Shown here one piece after another: positions 43,381-52,174 of a stretch of 64,000 nucleotides of DNA. How positions within the stretch are numbered: position 1 is the first letter of the stretch; every line of letters starts with the position of its first letter. A program made the position numbers and the translations under genes. The stretch is from Cribrihabitans_A pelagius (GTDB lineage: Bacteria > Pseudomonadota > Alphaproteobacteria > Rhodobacterales > Rhodobacteraceae), in NCBI RefSeq assembly GCF_048820915.1, contig NZ_JBMERR010000015.1, forward strand, positions 62,001-126,000, read 5' to 3'. Under the pieces are notes generated by a model. That model saw only the letters and a program-made list of their open reading frames with translations, ran no database searches and was not told where the DNA came from.

Positions 43381-43773
43381 TCAGGGGCGGCCTTGCCTCA
43401 AGCGCTGGGGGGCAGAGGATGCGGCTCCGCTGCTGCGCGGTCCGGGAAAGGGGATCACCGCGCCGGAGGCTGCGGGCGGCTGGGAGATGCCCAATTCCGC
43501 CCGGCCGGGAGCCGCAGGCTCAGCGCCGGCGTCAGCGGCCGCGGTCAACTGGTCCGCAATCTCCGGGCTGGCAGGATCCGCCAGCACCACCGGATTTTCC
43601 GCGAGCCGGAGATTTCCCCGCAAAACCAAATCGAATTCAACCCAGTCCCCGGCGCTGAGCGGCGCTTGTCCGAATTGCCTTTCCCGTCTGAAGAAAGCCA
43701 GGTCGCCCTGATCCTCGCACCAGATAACGGCCTTATTCAGGGCTGCGTCACTCCAGAGAACGACTCCAATCAT
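43381..43773 (-). CDS. Small protein with a cold-shock-like N-terminal barrel
   Basis: 130 residues. The N-terminal 65 residues (MIGVVLWSDAALNKAVIWCE, then DLAFF and LSAGDWVEFDLVLRGNLRLA) resemble an OB/cold-shock barrel in which the usual RNP motifs are replaced. The second half is a Pro/Ala/Gly-rich disordered tail. The ATG at 43773 follows GAGGAATGGT; the upstream frame has different composition. It is divergent from the XRE regulator, with a 236-base region between them that holds a perfect hairpin. Function unknown; RNA binding is a guess from the fold. Confidence 0.75.
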   Translation of the reverse strand: MIGVVLWSDAALNKAVIWCEDQGDLAFFRRERQFGQAPLSAGDWVEFDLVLRGNLRLAENPVVLADPASPEIADQLTAAADAGAEPAAPGRAELGISQPPAASGAVIPFPGPRSSGAASSAPQRLRQGRP

Positions 43774-43892
43774 ACCATTCCTCGCTTTGCGGCATACCAA
43801 TTCTGGAACAAATAGGAACCATCCAACACGGCTATTTATGTTCTGGTCTATTGCAATTTGTGACAGTTCCGATAGGCTTCTGACGTCTATTG

Positions 43893-43930
43893 GCGGCATC
43901 TCTGACGCTAACCAGCGACAGAGATGCCGC
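43893..43930. repeat. Perfect 12-base inverted repeat between the small barrel protein and the XRE gene
   Basis: GCGGCATCTCTG (43893-43904) and CAGAGATGCCGC (43919-43930) with a 14-base gap. It lies 80 bases before the XRE gene and about 120 bases before the divergent gene. It could be an operator for the XRE protein or an RNA stem. Confidence 0.8.
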
Positions 43931-44009
43931 TTCCTGCTGCTGATCCGTGGCGGTAACGCACGTAAAACCGGCGGGTCCGCCCGCATTTTGTCAGGGAAAC
44001 CGCGCGGTT

Positions 44010-44807
44010 ATGGCAACTCCTACCCGTTCTCCGGCCGATCTGAGAAATATGTTTGGCGCCAACCTGCGCCAACTGGCGCGGGACTACCCGTCGATCTCCG
44101 AATTGTCGCGGCAGCTTGGCGTTAACAGGACGCAATTCAACCGCTACCTCTCCGGCGAGAGCTTTCCGCGGCCGGATGTGCTGGACCGCATTTGCAGCTT
44201 CTTCGATGTCGATGCGCGTATTCTGCTGCACCCGGTCGATACGCTGTCGCAAGGCGGGCAAGTCGTCAACGGGCCATTTCTTTCGGATTTTTTGGGTCAC
44301 GGTGTGCGGCACCTCTCGGAATCCTTTTTTCCGTCGGGATTTTACCGTTTTACTCGCCGAAGTTTCATAAATGAGCAAAAATTCGTCATCGGCCTGGTCT
44401 TGGTCTTCCGCAAGGGCGGGGTCACCTATATCCGCGGGTTCGAGGCGAAGGAAGCGATGGCAAGCCAGGGCCTGCCGACGCACCCCGCCGCGCGCGAGTT
44501 CCGCGGGTTCGTCAGCGCTCATGAGGACGGTGTCGCCTTTGTGATCGCGCGGCGCAAGGCGATGACCTACTCCTTCAACTACCTCGCGCGCGCAGCGTCC
44601 TTGGAGAACAACTTCTGGTCCGGCTACGTGGCGCGCACCGTGCGCGAGGGCGCCGTGGGCGAGCGGGTGACGCGCATGGTTTATGAACACCTGGGCCGCG
44701 ACCGGCGGCTTGTGCTGCAGGCTGCGCGCAGCGCGGGGTTTGCGGCTGAAGAAGATCTCCTGCCCTTCCACCGCCGCCTATTGCGCTGCGGCGAGCCCTT
44801 CCGCTAA
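44010..44807 (+). CDS. XRE-family helix-turn-helix regulator
   Basis: 265 residues. The N-terminal HTH reads FGANLRQLARDYPSISELSRQLGVNRTQFNRYLSGESFPRPDVLDRICSFF, a clear XRE fold. The C-terminal part (about 90-265) is a ligand-sensing-like domain with aromatic patches (FYRFTRRSFINEQKFVIGLVLVF, AMTYSFNYLARAASLENNFWSGY) but no known motif. The ATG at 44010 is inside GGTTATGG; upstream in-frame codons are possible but unsupported. Divergent from the small barrel protein. Its last four bases overlap the DUF2189 gene from the other strand. Confidence 0.86.
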   Translation: MATPTRSPADLRNMFGANLRQLARDYPSISELSRQLGVNRTQFNRYLSGESFPRPDVLDRICSFFDVDARILLHPVDTLSQGGQVVNGPFLSDFLGHGVRHLSESFFPSGFYRFTRRSFINEQKFVIGLVLVFRKGGVTYIRGFEAKEAMASQGLPTHPAAREFRGFVSAHEDGVAFVIARRKAMTYSFNYLARAASLENNFWSGYVARTVREGAVGERVTRMVYEHLGRDRRLVLQAARSAGFAAEEDLLPFHRRLLRCGEPFR

Positions 44808-45580
44808 CCGCGCCCCGCTGCCGCCAGCCGGTAGATGTGCCAAGCCGCATGGCCAAGGAGCGGCAGCACCAGGAACAGGCCGAGAAAGCCGGGCAGCAGC
44901 GCCGCAAAAGTCACGCCCGCGATCAGCGCCGCCCAGACCATCATCACCGCGAAGTTCTGCTGCACGTACTGGAAGCTGGTGATCATGGCGGTGACGAAAT
45001 CCACCTCCCGGTCGAGGAGCAGCGGCAGCGCGATCACCGTGATCATGTAAAGGAGCAGTGCAAACAGCGCCCCCGCAAAGGTTCCGAAGGCCAGCATCGC
45101 CGCGCCTTGCGCAGTGAAGAAGACCTCCAGCGAAGAGGAGATGTTGGTCATCACCGAATGGCCGAGGAAGAGCGCAAAGATCATGTGGCCAAGGAAGAAC
45201 CAGAACAGGAAGACAACCAGAATGATGGCGCAGAGCGAGGGCAGCTGGCGGCGGCTCTGCTGCAGCACAACGCCGAGAATGGCGCCAAATCGCACCGGTT
45301 CGCCCTGCTCCAGCCGGTGCGAGACCTCGTAGAGCCCGACGGCAAGGAACGGGCCGATCAGCGGGAAGCCGATGACGGCGAGCACCAGCCAGAAGGTTGT
45401 GCCGGTCTCAAACGTGATCCAGGCCATGGCCCAGCCCGCCAGCACGTAAACGGCGGCAAAGAACAGGCCGTAGCCCGGCTTGGCGCGGAAATCGGCCCAG
45501 CCGCGGCGCAGCGCTTCGGGCAGCATGGAAAGAGTTGCAGCGTGCAGCTCCGGCACACCTAAGGGCTTCTCAATGGTCAT
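44804..45580 (-). CDS. DUF2189-type integral membrane protein
   Basis: 258 residues with about six membrane segments: YGLFFAAVYVLAGWAMAWI, FWLVLAVIGFPLIGPFLAVG, LCAIILVVFLFWFFLGHMIF, MLAFGTFAGALFALLLYMI, MMVWAALIAGVTFAALLP and LFLVLPLLGHAAWHIY. The pattern PLIGPFLAVGLYEVSHRLE and the final GHAAWHIYR are characteristic of DUF2189. Function unknown. It lies between the XRE gene and prfB. Confidence 0.88.
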   Translation of the reverse strand: MTIEKPLGVPELHAATLSMLPEALRRGWADFRAKPGYGLFFAAVYVLAGWAMAWITFETGTTFWLVLAVIGFPLIGPFLAVGLYEVSHRLEQGEPVRFGAILGVVLQQSRRQLPSLCAIILVVFLFWFFLGHMIFALFLGHSVMTNISSSLEVFFTAQGAAMLAFGTFAGALFALLLYMITVIALPLLLDREVDFVTAMITSFQYVQQNFAVMMVWAALIAGVTFAALLPGFLGLFLVLPLLGHAAWHIYRLAAAGRG

Positions 45581-45747
45581 TGCGGCCGGTCCTCCCCTTC
45601 CCTGCTGCTGCCGCGGCGCCCCGGTGGGAAGTCAAGCGAGTCGGAAACGCACTCGGCCCGCCCAGATTAGACGGGGCGGGCCGGAGTTCAAATGTATGCG
45701 AAATGTATCAATTCACCGCGTCCGCTGCACGGTGGCAGCGGCGGCGG

Positions 45748-46875
45748 TCAGTCGTCGCCCTGCGCTTCGGAGCGGCTCTTGCCGGAGACCTTCAGCGCCA
45801 GTGTCGCGGCCATGAAGCCGTCGAGGTCGCCGTCGAGCACACCCTTGGTGTCCGAGGTTTCGTAGCTGGTGCGCAGGTCTTTCACCATCTGGTAAGGCTG
45901 CAGCACATAGGAGCGGATCTGGTTGCCCCAGCCGGCATCGCCCTTGGCCTCGTGGGCCGCGTTGATCTCCGCGTTGCGGCGGTCGAGCTCCTGTTGGTAG
46001 AGCCGCGATTTCAGCGCTTTCATGGCGATGTCGCGGTTCTGGTGCTGGGATTTCTCGGACGAGGTCACCACGATGCCGGTCGGGATGTGGGTGATCCGCA
46101 CTGCCGAGTCGGTGGTGTTCACGTGCTGGCCACCCGCGCCGGAGGAGCGGTAGGTGTCAACGCGGATGTCGGCGGGGTTCACCTCGATCTCGATGTTGTC
46201 GTCCACCACAGGGTAGACCCAGACCGAACTGAAGGAAGTATGCCGCTTGGCCGCCGAGTCATAGGGCGAGATCCGCACCAGACGGTGGACGCCGGACTCC
46301 GACTTCAGCCAACCATAGGCGTTGTGGCCGGAGATCTTGTAAGCGGCGGACTTGATGCCTGCCTCTTCGCCCGCGCTTTCCGATTGCAGCTCGACCTTGT
46401 AGCCCTTCTTCTCCGCCCAGCGGACGTACATGCGGGCGAGCATCGAGGCCCAGTCGCAGCTCTCCGTGCCGCCGGCACCTGCGTTGATCTCCAGGAAGGT
46501 GTCGTTGGCGTCGGCCTCGCCATCGAGCAGCGCTTCGAGTTCCTTCTCGGCGGCTTTCTCCTTCAGGGCTTTCAGCGACTCCTCGGCATCCTTGACGACT
46601 TCGGCGTCCTCTTCCATCTCGCCCAGCTCGATCAGTTCGATGTTGTCGGAGAGCTCCTGCTTGATGCCCTTGTAGGTGTCGATGGCATCGACCAGCGACT
46701 GGCGGTCGCGCATCAGCTTCTGCGCGGCCTCCGGGTCGTCCCAGAGATTGGGGTCCTCGACCCGGGCGTTGAACTCCTCCAGCCGGTATTCCGCCGTCTC
46801 CCAGTTCAGCCGCTGGGCGAGCAGCTCCAGCGACTTTTCGATTTCTGCCACGATGTTCTGGGTCTCGGCGCGCAT
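45748..46875 (-). CDS. prfB: Peptide chain release factor 2
   Basis: 375-residue RF2, which ends translation at UGA and UAA. The GGQ motif is in SSGAGGQHVNTTDSAVRI, and the codon-recognition loop reads ISPYDSAAKRHTSF, with SPY where E. coli has SPF. The gene is one continuous frame without the UGA of the E. coli programmed frameshift, so this autoregulation is absent. The ATG at 46875 follows AAGGAAA. Leftward, with mrcA upstream. Confidence 0.97.
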   Translation of the reverse strand: MRAETQNIVAEIEKSLELLAQRLNWETAEYRLEEFNARVEDPNLWDDPEAAQKLMRDRQSLVDAIDTYKGIKQELSDNIELIELGEMEEDAEVVKDAEESLKALKEKAAEKELEALLDGEADANDTFLEINAGAGGTESCDWASMLARMYVRWAEKKGYKVELQSESAGEEAGIKSAAYKISGHNAYGWLKSESGVHRLVRISPYDSAAKRHTSFSSVWVYPVVDDNIEIEVNPADIRVDTYRSSGAGGQHVNTTDSAVRITHIPTGIVVTSSEKSQHQNRDIAMKALKSRLYQQELDRRNAEINAAHEAKGDAGWGNQIRSYVLQPYQMVKDLRTSYETSDTKGVLDGDLDGFMAATLALKVSGKSRSEAQGDD

Positions 46876-47011
46876 GGCGTTTCCTTGCATTCACTGCTTT
46901 GGAGCGGGTGTAAACCAGTGCAGCGCCGCGGGCAAGCGGCGCTGCGGACGCGGACGGCGTCAGGGCGGCGGGCGGCAGGCTGTGGCCCTCCCCTGCCCTG
47001 CCCTGCGAGGC

Positions 47012-49513
47012 TCAGTAAAGCCCGCCCGAACTGATGGTGCCGAAATTGGCCTTCGGTCCCAGCACGGCGGTGCCGCCGCTGGAAGTGGTGACCTTGCGGC
47101 CGGACTGCTCCACCTCCTCGACCAGCGGCAGGTTGGAGCCCATCGCGAAGCCGCCGTCGAAGGCCATGCCAAACATCGGCTCGGCGCCGTCGCGGAAGTA
47201 CTCTGCCACCACGTAGTCGCCGGAGGCATCATCCGGCAGGCGGGCGCCGGTGAAGCGGTCGATCTTGATGAAATGGCCGCCCTCCGGCACCTCGAAGGGG
47301 CCGCCGCCGAATTTCTCCACCGCCTTTTCCATGAACTGCTGGAACACCGGGCCGCACATGGTGCCGCCATAGGCGCCGCGGCCCATCGGGCGGGGCTGGT
47401 CATAGCCCATGTAGCAGCCCGCCACGATGTTGGAAGTGAAGCCGACAAACCAGACATCGCGGGAGTCGTTGGTGGTGCCGGTCTTGCCCGCGGTGGGCAC
47501 CGGCAGGTCGATGACGCTGGAGGCGGTGCCGCGGTCGACCACCCCTTTCATCATCGAAGTGAGCTGATAAGCGGTGACCGGATCCATCACCCGCTCGCGG
47601 TCGGCGACAATGCGGGGGGCCTCGCCCGGGGCCAGGCCGGGGACTGCACAGTCCACGCATTCGCGGTCGTCGTGACGGTAGATGGTGCGGCCAAAACGGT
47701 CCTGCACCCGGTCCACCAGCGTCGGCTGCACCCGCTCGCCGCCATTGGCGAACATCGCGTACGCCGCAACCATCTTGTAGAGCGTGGTTTCCTCCGACCC
47801 CAGCGAGTTCGCGAGGAAGGTGCCCATGTTGTCGTAGACGCCGAAACGCTCGGCATAGCCTGCGACCACCGGCATGCCGATTTCCTGCGCCAGGCGGATA
47901 GTCATCAGGTTCCGGCTTTTTTCGATGCCAGTGCGCAGGGGGGTCGGACCGTAGAACTTGTTGGAGGAGTTCTTGGGCCGCCACAGGCCCTGCGGTGTGT
48001 TGATCTCGATCGGAGCGTCGACGACGATGGTCGCGGGGCTGTAGCCGCTGTCGAGGGCCGCGGCGTAGACAAACGGCTTGAAGCTGGAACCCGGCTGGCG
48101 CAGCGCCTGGGTGGCACGGTTGAACACCGAATGCTGGTAGGAGAAGCCGCCCTGCATGGACAGAACGCGGCCGGTGTTCACGTCCATTGCGACAAAGCCG
48201 CCCTGCACTTCCGGCACCTGCCGAAGCGACCAGTGGCTGAAGGCGCCATCGGCGTCTACGGCGCGCACCAGCACCACGTCGCCGCGCTTGAAGTTGTCCT
48301 CGAAGCTGCCCTTCATCCACTCGATGTCGGAGCGCGGCACCGTGCCGGTGCCCTCCTGCTTCTCGACGCCGACGGTCAGCGCCTCGCTGCCCACCTCCAG
48401 CACCACCGCGGGCAGCCACTCGCCGCCGAGCGCGATGTCGCGCGGCACATCGGCCCGGGCCAGCGCGCCGCGCCAAGTGCTTTCGTCCTTGAGCTGCGCC
48501 TCTTCCAGCGTGACGCCGGTGCCGCGCCAGCGGCCGCGGGACCGGTCGTATTCCTCCAGCCCCCCGCGCAGTGCCAGCGCGGCTTCGGCCTGCATTTCCG
48601 GGTCGATGGTGGCGCGCACCGAGAAGCCGCCGGTGAAGAATTCGCCCTCGCCGAAATCCTCGGTCAGCTGGCGGCGGATCTCGTCCGTGAAATAGTCGCG
48701 CGGGGGCAGCGCGGTGCGGAAGCTCTGGAAATCGCCGTTCTGCACCGAGCGCAGGGGCTGCGCGACCTCCGCCTCGTAGACCTCCTTGGAGATATAGCCG
48801 TTCTCGCGCATCTCGCGCAGCACGTAGTTGCGCCGCGCCAGCAAGCGGTCCTTCTGCCGGACCGGGTGGTAGTCCGACGGCGCCTTGGGCATCGATGCCA
48901 GCGTCGCCGCTTCATGCGGGGCAAGCTCGCCCAGGGTCTTGTTGAAATAGGTCTGCGCCGCGGCGGTGACGCCGTAGGAGTTCTGGCCGAGGAAGATCTC
49001 GTTCATGTAGAGTTCGAGGATCTGCTCCTTGTCGAGCGTTTCCTCCAGACGGGTGGCGAGGATGATCTCCTTCACCTTGCGTTCCGCCTTGCGGTCGCCG
49101 TCGAGCAGGAAGTTCTTCATTACCTGCTGGGTGATAGTGGAGGCGCCGCGCACGTTTTGCCCGCGCGAGCGCACCGCCTCGGCCGCGGCAGCGAGGATAC
49201 CGCGGGCGTCATAGCCGTTGTGGGTGTAGAAGTTCTTGTCTTCAGCCGAAATGAAGGCCTGCTTCACCAGATCCGGGATTTCCTCCGACGGCGTGAACAG
49301 GCGGCGCTCCTTGGCGAACTCGTCGATCAGCTGCCCCTCGCCCGAGTAGATCCGGCTGATGGTGGGCGGCTGGTACTGCGCGAGCGACTCATGGCTGGGC
49401 AGGTCGCGGCCGTAGATCCAGAACACCGCCCCGATGGTCAGCGCAACCGCCGCCACACCAAGGGTAATGGTGCTGAAAATGGAGCCAAAGAAGGAGAAGA
49501 TGTACCTGAGCAC
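47012..49513 (-). CDS. mrcA: Penicillin-binding protein 1A (bifunctional)
   Basis: 833-residue class A PBP that polymerises and crosslinks peptidoglycan at the inner membrane. A GTG start at 49513 gives a membrane anchor (FFGSIFSTITLGVAAVALTIGAVFWIYG). The glycosyltransferase domain has FISAEDKNFYTHNG and RGASTITQQVMKNFLL. An OB-like insert follows (about 330-430), then the transpeptidase with RQPGSSFKPFVYAAAL (SxxK), KSRNLMT (SxN) and TAGKTGTTNDSRD (KTG). Length and order are normal for Gram-negative PBP1A. It lies downstream of the amidase, another peptidoglycan enzyme. Confidence 0.96.
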   Translation of the reverse strand: MLRYIFSFFGSIFSTITLGVAAVALTIGAVFWIYGRDLPSHESLAQYQPPTISRIYSGEGQLIDEFAKERRLFTPSEEIPDLVKQAFISAEDKNFYTHNGYDARGILAAAAEAVRSRGQNVRGASTITQQVMKNFLLDGDRKAERKVKEIILATRLEETLDKEQILELYMNEIFLGQNSYGVTAAAQTYFNKTLGELAPHEAATLASMPKAPSDYHPVRQKDRLLARRNYVLREMRENGYISKEVYEAEVAQPLRSVQNGDFQSFRTALPPRDYFTDEIRRQLTEDFGEGEFFTGGFSVRATIDPEMQAEAALALRGGLEEYDRSRGRWRGTGVTLEEAQLKDESTWRGALARADVPRDIALGGEWLPAVVLEVGSEALTVGVEKQEGTGTVPRSDIEWMKGSFEDNFKRGDVVLVRAVDADGAFSHWSLRQVPEVQGGFVAMDVNTGRVLSMQGGFSYQHSVFNRATQALRQPGSSFKPFVYAAALDSGYSPATIVVDAPIEINTPQGLWRPKNSSNKFYGPTPLRTGIEKSRNLMTIRLAQEIGMPVVAGYAERFGVYDNMGTFLANSLGSEETTLYKMVAAYAMFANGGERVQPTLVDRVQDRFGRTIYRHDDRECVDCAVPGLAPGEAPRIVADRERVMDPVTAYQLTSMMKGVVDRGTASSVIDLPVPTAGKTGTTNDSRDVWFVGFTSNIVAGCYMGYDQPRPMGRGAYGGTMCGPVFQQFMEKAVEKFGGGPFEVPEGGHFIKIDRFTGARLPDDASGDYVVAEYFRDGAEPMFGMAFDGGFAMGSNLPLVEEVEQSGRKVTTSSGGTAVLGPKANFGTISSGGLY

Positions 49514-49691
49514 TGATATGGGCCTTTCTCGCGGGGTTCCGCCTATATAGGGGGCGCTGGTGCCCGGGTCAAAACGGGAAACAGCGGATCTATGCCGGGC
49601 TGTGCGGGAAAATCCTGGCACAGGTCCCTGCCCCTCGCTGCGGTCCCCGATGGGGAACGCCCGGGGCGGCGGGAAAGTTCCGCGCCGCCTG

Positions 49692-50915
49692 CTACTTGCG
49701 CAGAAGCGCCCTGCGCGCGTCATCCTGGGCGCGCCAGGCGATCAGCCCGTCGAGAACGCCGCGGGCGGCTTGGGCACGCCAGGCAGGGTCGGTGAGATTG
49801 CTGAGATCGCGGCGGCTGGAGAGGAAACCGATCTCCAAGAGAACCGAAGGAATGTCGGCCGATTTCAGCACCGAGAAGCCGGCCGAGCGCAGCGGGCGGT
49901 TGTTGACCGGTCTGCCCTGGCCGCGCAGGCCGTCGATCAGGGCGCGGGCCAGCGCGCGGCTGCGCGGGTGGGTCTCCTGCCGGGCCAGGTCCAGGAGCAC
50001 GCCCGTCACCTCGTCATCGGCGCCGGTGAGGTCGGTGCCGGAGAGGAGATCGGCCCGCACATGCCGCTCGGCCAGTTTCGAGGACGCCGCGTCGGAGGCC
50101 TCCCGCGACAGCGTGTAGACGGTGGAGCCATGGGCGCGGCCCTCGGAGATGGTGTCGGCGTGCAGCGAGAGGAACAGGTCGGCACCCGCCTGATGTGCCA
50201 GCGCAATGCGGCGTTCGAGCGAGACGAAGTAATCCCCGTCGCGGGTCAGCTGCACTTCGAACTGGCCCGAGCGCAGCAGCACCTCGGCGAGCTCCTTGGC
50301 GAATTGCAGCATCAGGTGTTTCTCCACCACGCCGCTGCCGGTTTCCGCGCCCGGGTCGATACCGCCGTGGCCCGGGTCGAGCACCACGCGCAGGGGGGCG
50401 TCGCCGTCCCGCGGCGCGCGCGGCTTCAGCGGTTCGGGCGCAGGCAGGTCCCAGCGCGCATCCTGCGGGGCGCCTGCGGCAGCGGCGAAGTCCTTGGCCG
50501 CAACCGGCGCGAGGCTGAGCGAAAGGCGCGCGGCGGCGGTCACCGGGTCCACCGCCATCGCGGCGGTGGCAACCTGCATCGGCTCTGCGAGCTCCAGCAC
50601 CAGCCGCGACCAGCCGGGCACGTAGGTGCCGAATTGCGCGGCACTGACGCGGCTGCCTTGCAGCAGGGCATCTTCCTTCAGACCGGTCCAGTCCACTTCC
50701 TGGAAATCGAGCACCAGCCGCGGCGGGCTGTCGAGGGTGAAGAGCCGGTAAGGCACGCCCTGGCTCAGCCCCAGCTCCACCGCGGCGCCCTCGCCTGCGT
50801 CGCTTACCCGGCTGGTTTCGGCGTCGATACGGGCCAGCCCGCTGAACCCCTGCGCCGCGGCGCCCTGAAGCGCCAGCGTCCAGATCAGCGCGGCGGCCAT
50901 GAATAGTCTGCTCAT
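49692..50915 (-). CDS. N-acetylmuramoyl-L-alanine amidase with AMIN domain
   Basis: 407 residues. A Sec signal (RLFMAAALIWTLALQGAAAQG) precedes an AMIN domain (about 25-140, LVLDFQEVDWTG and YVPGWSRLVLELAEPM) and the catalytic Amidase_3 domain: VVLDPGHGGIDPGA carries the zinc His, EKHLMLQFAKEL carries the Glu, LFLSLHADTI the second His, and PSVLLEIGFLSSRRD the final Glu. It cleaves peptidoglycan at the septum, like AmiC. The start at 50915 has GAGG six bases upstream; an ATG two codons earlier has no spacing. Confidence 0.94.
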   Translation of the reverse strand: MSRLFMAAALIWTLALQGAAAQGFSGLARIDAETSRVSDAGEGAAVELGLSQGVPYRLFTLDSPPRLVLDFQEVDWTGLKEDALLQGSRVSAAQFGTYVPGWSRLVLELAEPMQVATAAMAVDPVTAAARLSLSLAPVAAKDFAAAAGAPQDARWDLPAPEPLKPRAPRDGDAPLRVVLDPGHGGIDPGAETGSGVVEKHLMLQFAKELAEVLLRSGQFEVQLTRDGDYFVSLERRIALAHQAGADLFLSLHADTISEGRAHGSTVYTLSREASDAASSKLAERHVRADLLSGTDLTGADDEVTGVLLDLARQETHPRSRALARALIDGLRGQGRPVNNRPLRSAGFSVLKSADIPSVLLEIGFLSSRRDLSNLTDPAWRAQAARGVLDGLIAWRAQDDARRALLRK

Positions 50916-51006
50916 CTGCATCCTCGTCCGGGACGGTTTGGTTTGGCCCGGTTATTGCTTGGCCCGCAGGATAGGCAAGTTCCGCCTGCTTGCAAAGCGG
51001 GTGGCT

Positions 51007-52152
51007 TCAGCCGCGGGCCGCCATGAAGGCCTTGAGGCGGGCCAGACCTTCCTCGATATCCGCGGTGGAGCGCGCATAGGAGAAGCGCAGCGTGGTGGCG
51101 CCGCGAACGGGGTCGAAATCCAGCCCCGGGGTCACCGCAACGCCCGCCTTTTCAAGGATTTCGGCGGCAAAGCTGCGGCTGTCCTGGGTGAGGTCCGAGA
51201 CATCGGCATAGACGTAGAAGGCGCCATCGGGCGGCGCGATATTGGCAAAGCCCGCCTTGGGCAGCCCGTCGAGCATCAGAGCGCGGTTTTTCGCGTAGAC
51301 GGCGAGGTTCTCGCGCAGCTCGTCCTCGCAGTCCATTGCCGCAAGCGCGGCCACCTGGCTCACGTGCGGGGCGCAGATGAACATGTTCTGGGCGATGCGT
51401 TCGACCACGCGGACGTGATCCTCGGGCACCACCATCCAGCCCGCGCGCCAGCCGGTCATCGAGAAGAACTTGGAGAAGGAGTTGATGACGTAACACTCGT
51501 CGGTGAGCTCGAGCGCGGTGACGGCCTTCGCCTCGTATTCGAGCCCGTGGTAGATCTCGTCGGAGATGAAGCTGGTGCCCGTCTCCTGGGCAGCGCCGAT
51601 CAGCGCCCCCATTGCGTCCCGGTCCAGCATGGTGCCGGTGGGGTTGGCAGGCGAGGCGACCATCAGCCCGGCGAGGCCCTGCCCCGCGAGGTCCGCCGCG
51701 ACCGGCTGGTAGCGGTTTTCCGGTGCGGTTTCGATATCGACCGGCGTCATGCCAAGCGCCTTAAGGATCTGCCGGTACGACGGATAGCCCGGCGCGCCGA
51801 TGCCGACCCTGTCGCCGCTGTCAAACAGCGCCGTGAAGCTGAGGATGAAGGCGCCCGAGGAGCCCGGTGTCACCACCACGCGCCCGGGGTTCAAATCGAC
51901 GTTGTACCACTCGCCATACATCTGCGCGATGCGCTTGCGCAGGGCGGGCAAACCCAGCGCCACAGTGTAGCCGAGCGCGTCGCTGCGTGCCGCTTTTTCC
52001 AATGCTTTCAACGCGCCCGCAGGCGCCCCGGTCGAAGGCTGGCCGACCTCCATGTGGATGATGTGGCGGCCCGCTTCCTCGGCCTTGCGGGCGGCTTCCA
52101 TCACGTCCATCACAATGAAGGGATCGACCTCGGACCGGGTTGAGTTTCGCAT
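51007..52152 (-). CDS. PLP-dependent class I/II aminotransferase
   Basis: 381-residue fold-type I aminotransferase. Motifs are HMEVGQPSTGAPAGALKAL, VTPGSSGAFILSFTALFDSGD, ANPTGTMLD (substrate-binding Asn), ISDEIYHGLEY (PLP Asp/Tyr) and NSFSKFFSMTGWRAGW with the Schiff-base Lys. The C-terminal Arg is in TLRFSYARS. Substrate is probably an aromatic, aspartate or alanine-type donor. The start lies 22 bases from the divergent M48 gene start; GGGAGA precedes it. Confidence 0.92.
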   Translation of the reverse strand: MRNSTRSEVDPFIVMDVMEAARKAEEAGRHIIHMEVGQPSTGAPAGALKALEKAARSDALGYTVALGLPALRKRIAQMYGEWYNVDLNPGRVVVTPGSSGAFILSFTALFDSGDRVGIGAPGYPSYRQILKALGMTPVDIETAPENRYQPVAADLAGQGLAGLMVASPANPTGTMLDRDAMGALIGAAQETGTSFISDEIYHGLEYEAKAVTALELTDECYVINSFSKFFSMTGWRAGWMVVPEDHVRVVERIAQNMFICAPHVSQVAALAAMDCEDELRENLAVYAKNRALMLDGLPKAGFANIAPPDGAFYVYADVSDLTQDSRSFAAEILEKAGVAVTPGLDFDPVRGATTLRFSYARSTADIEEGLARLKAFMAARG

Positions 52153-52174
52153 GCTGATCTCCCATGGTGCGCGC

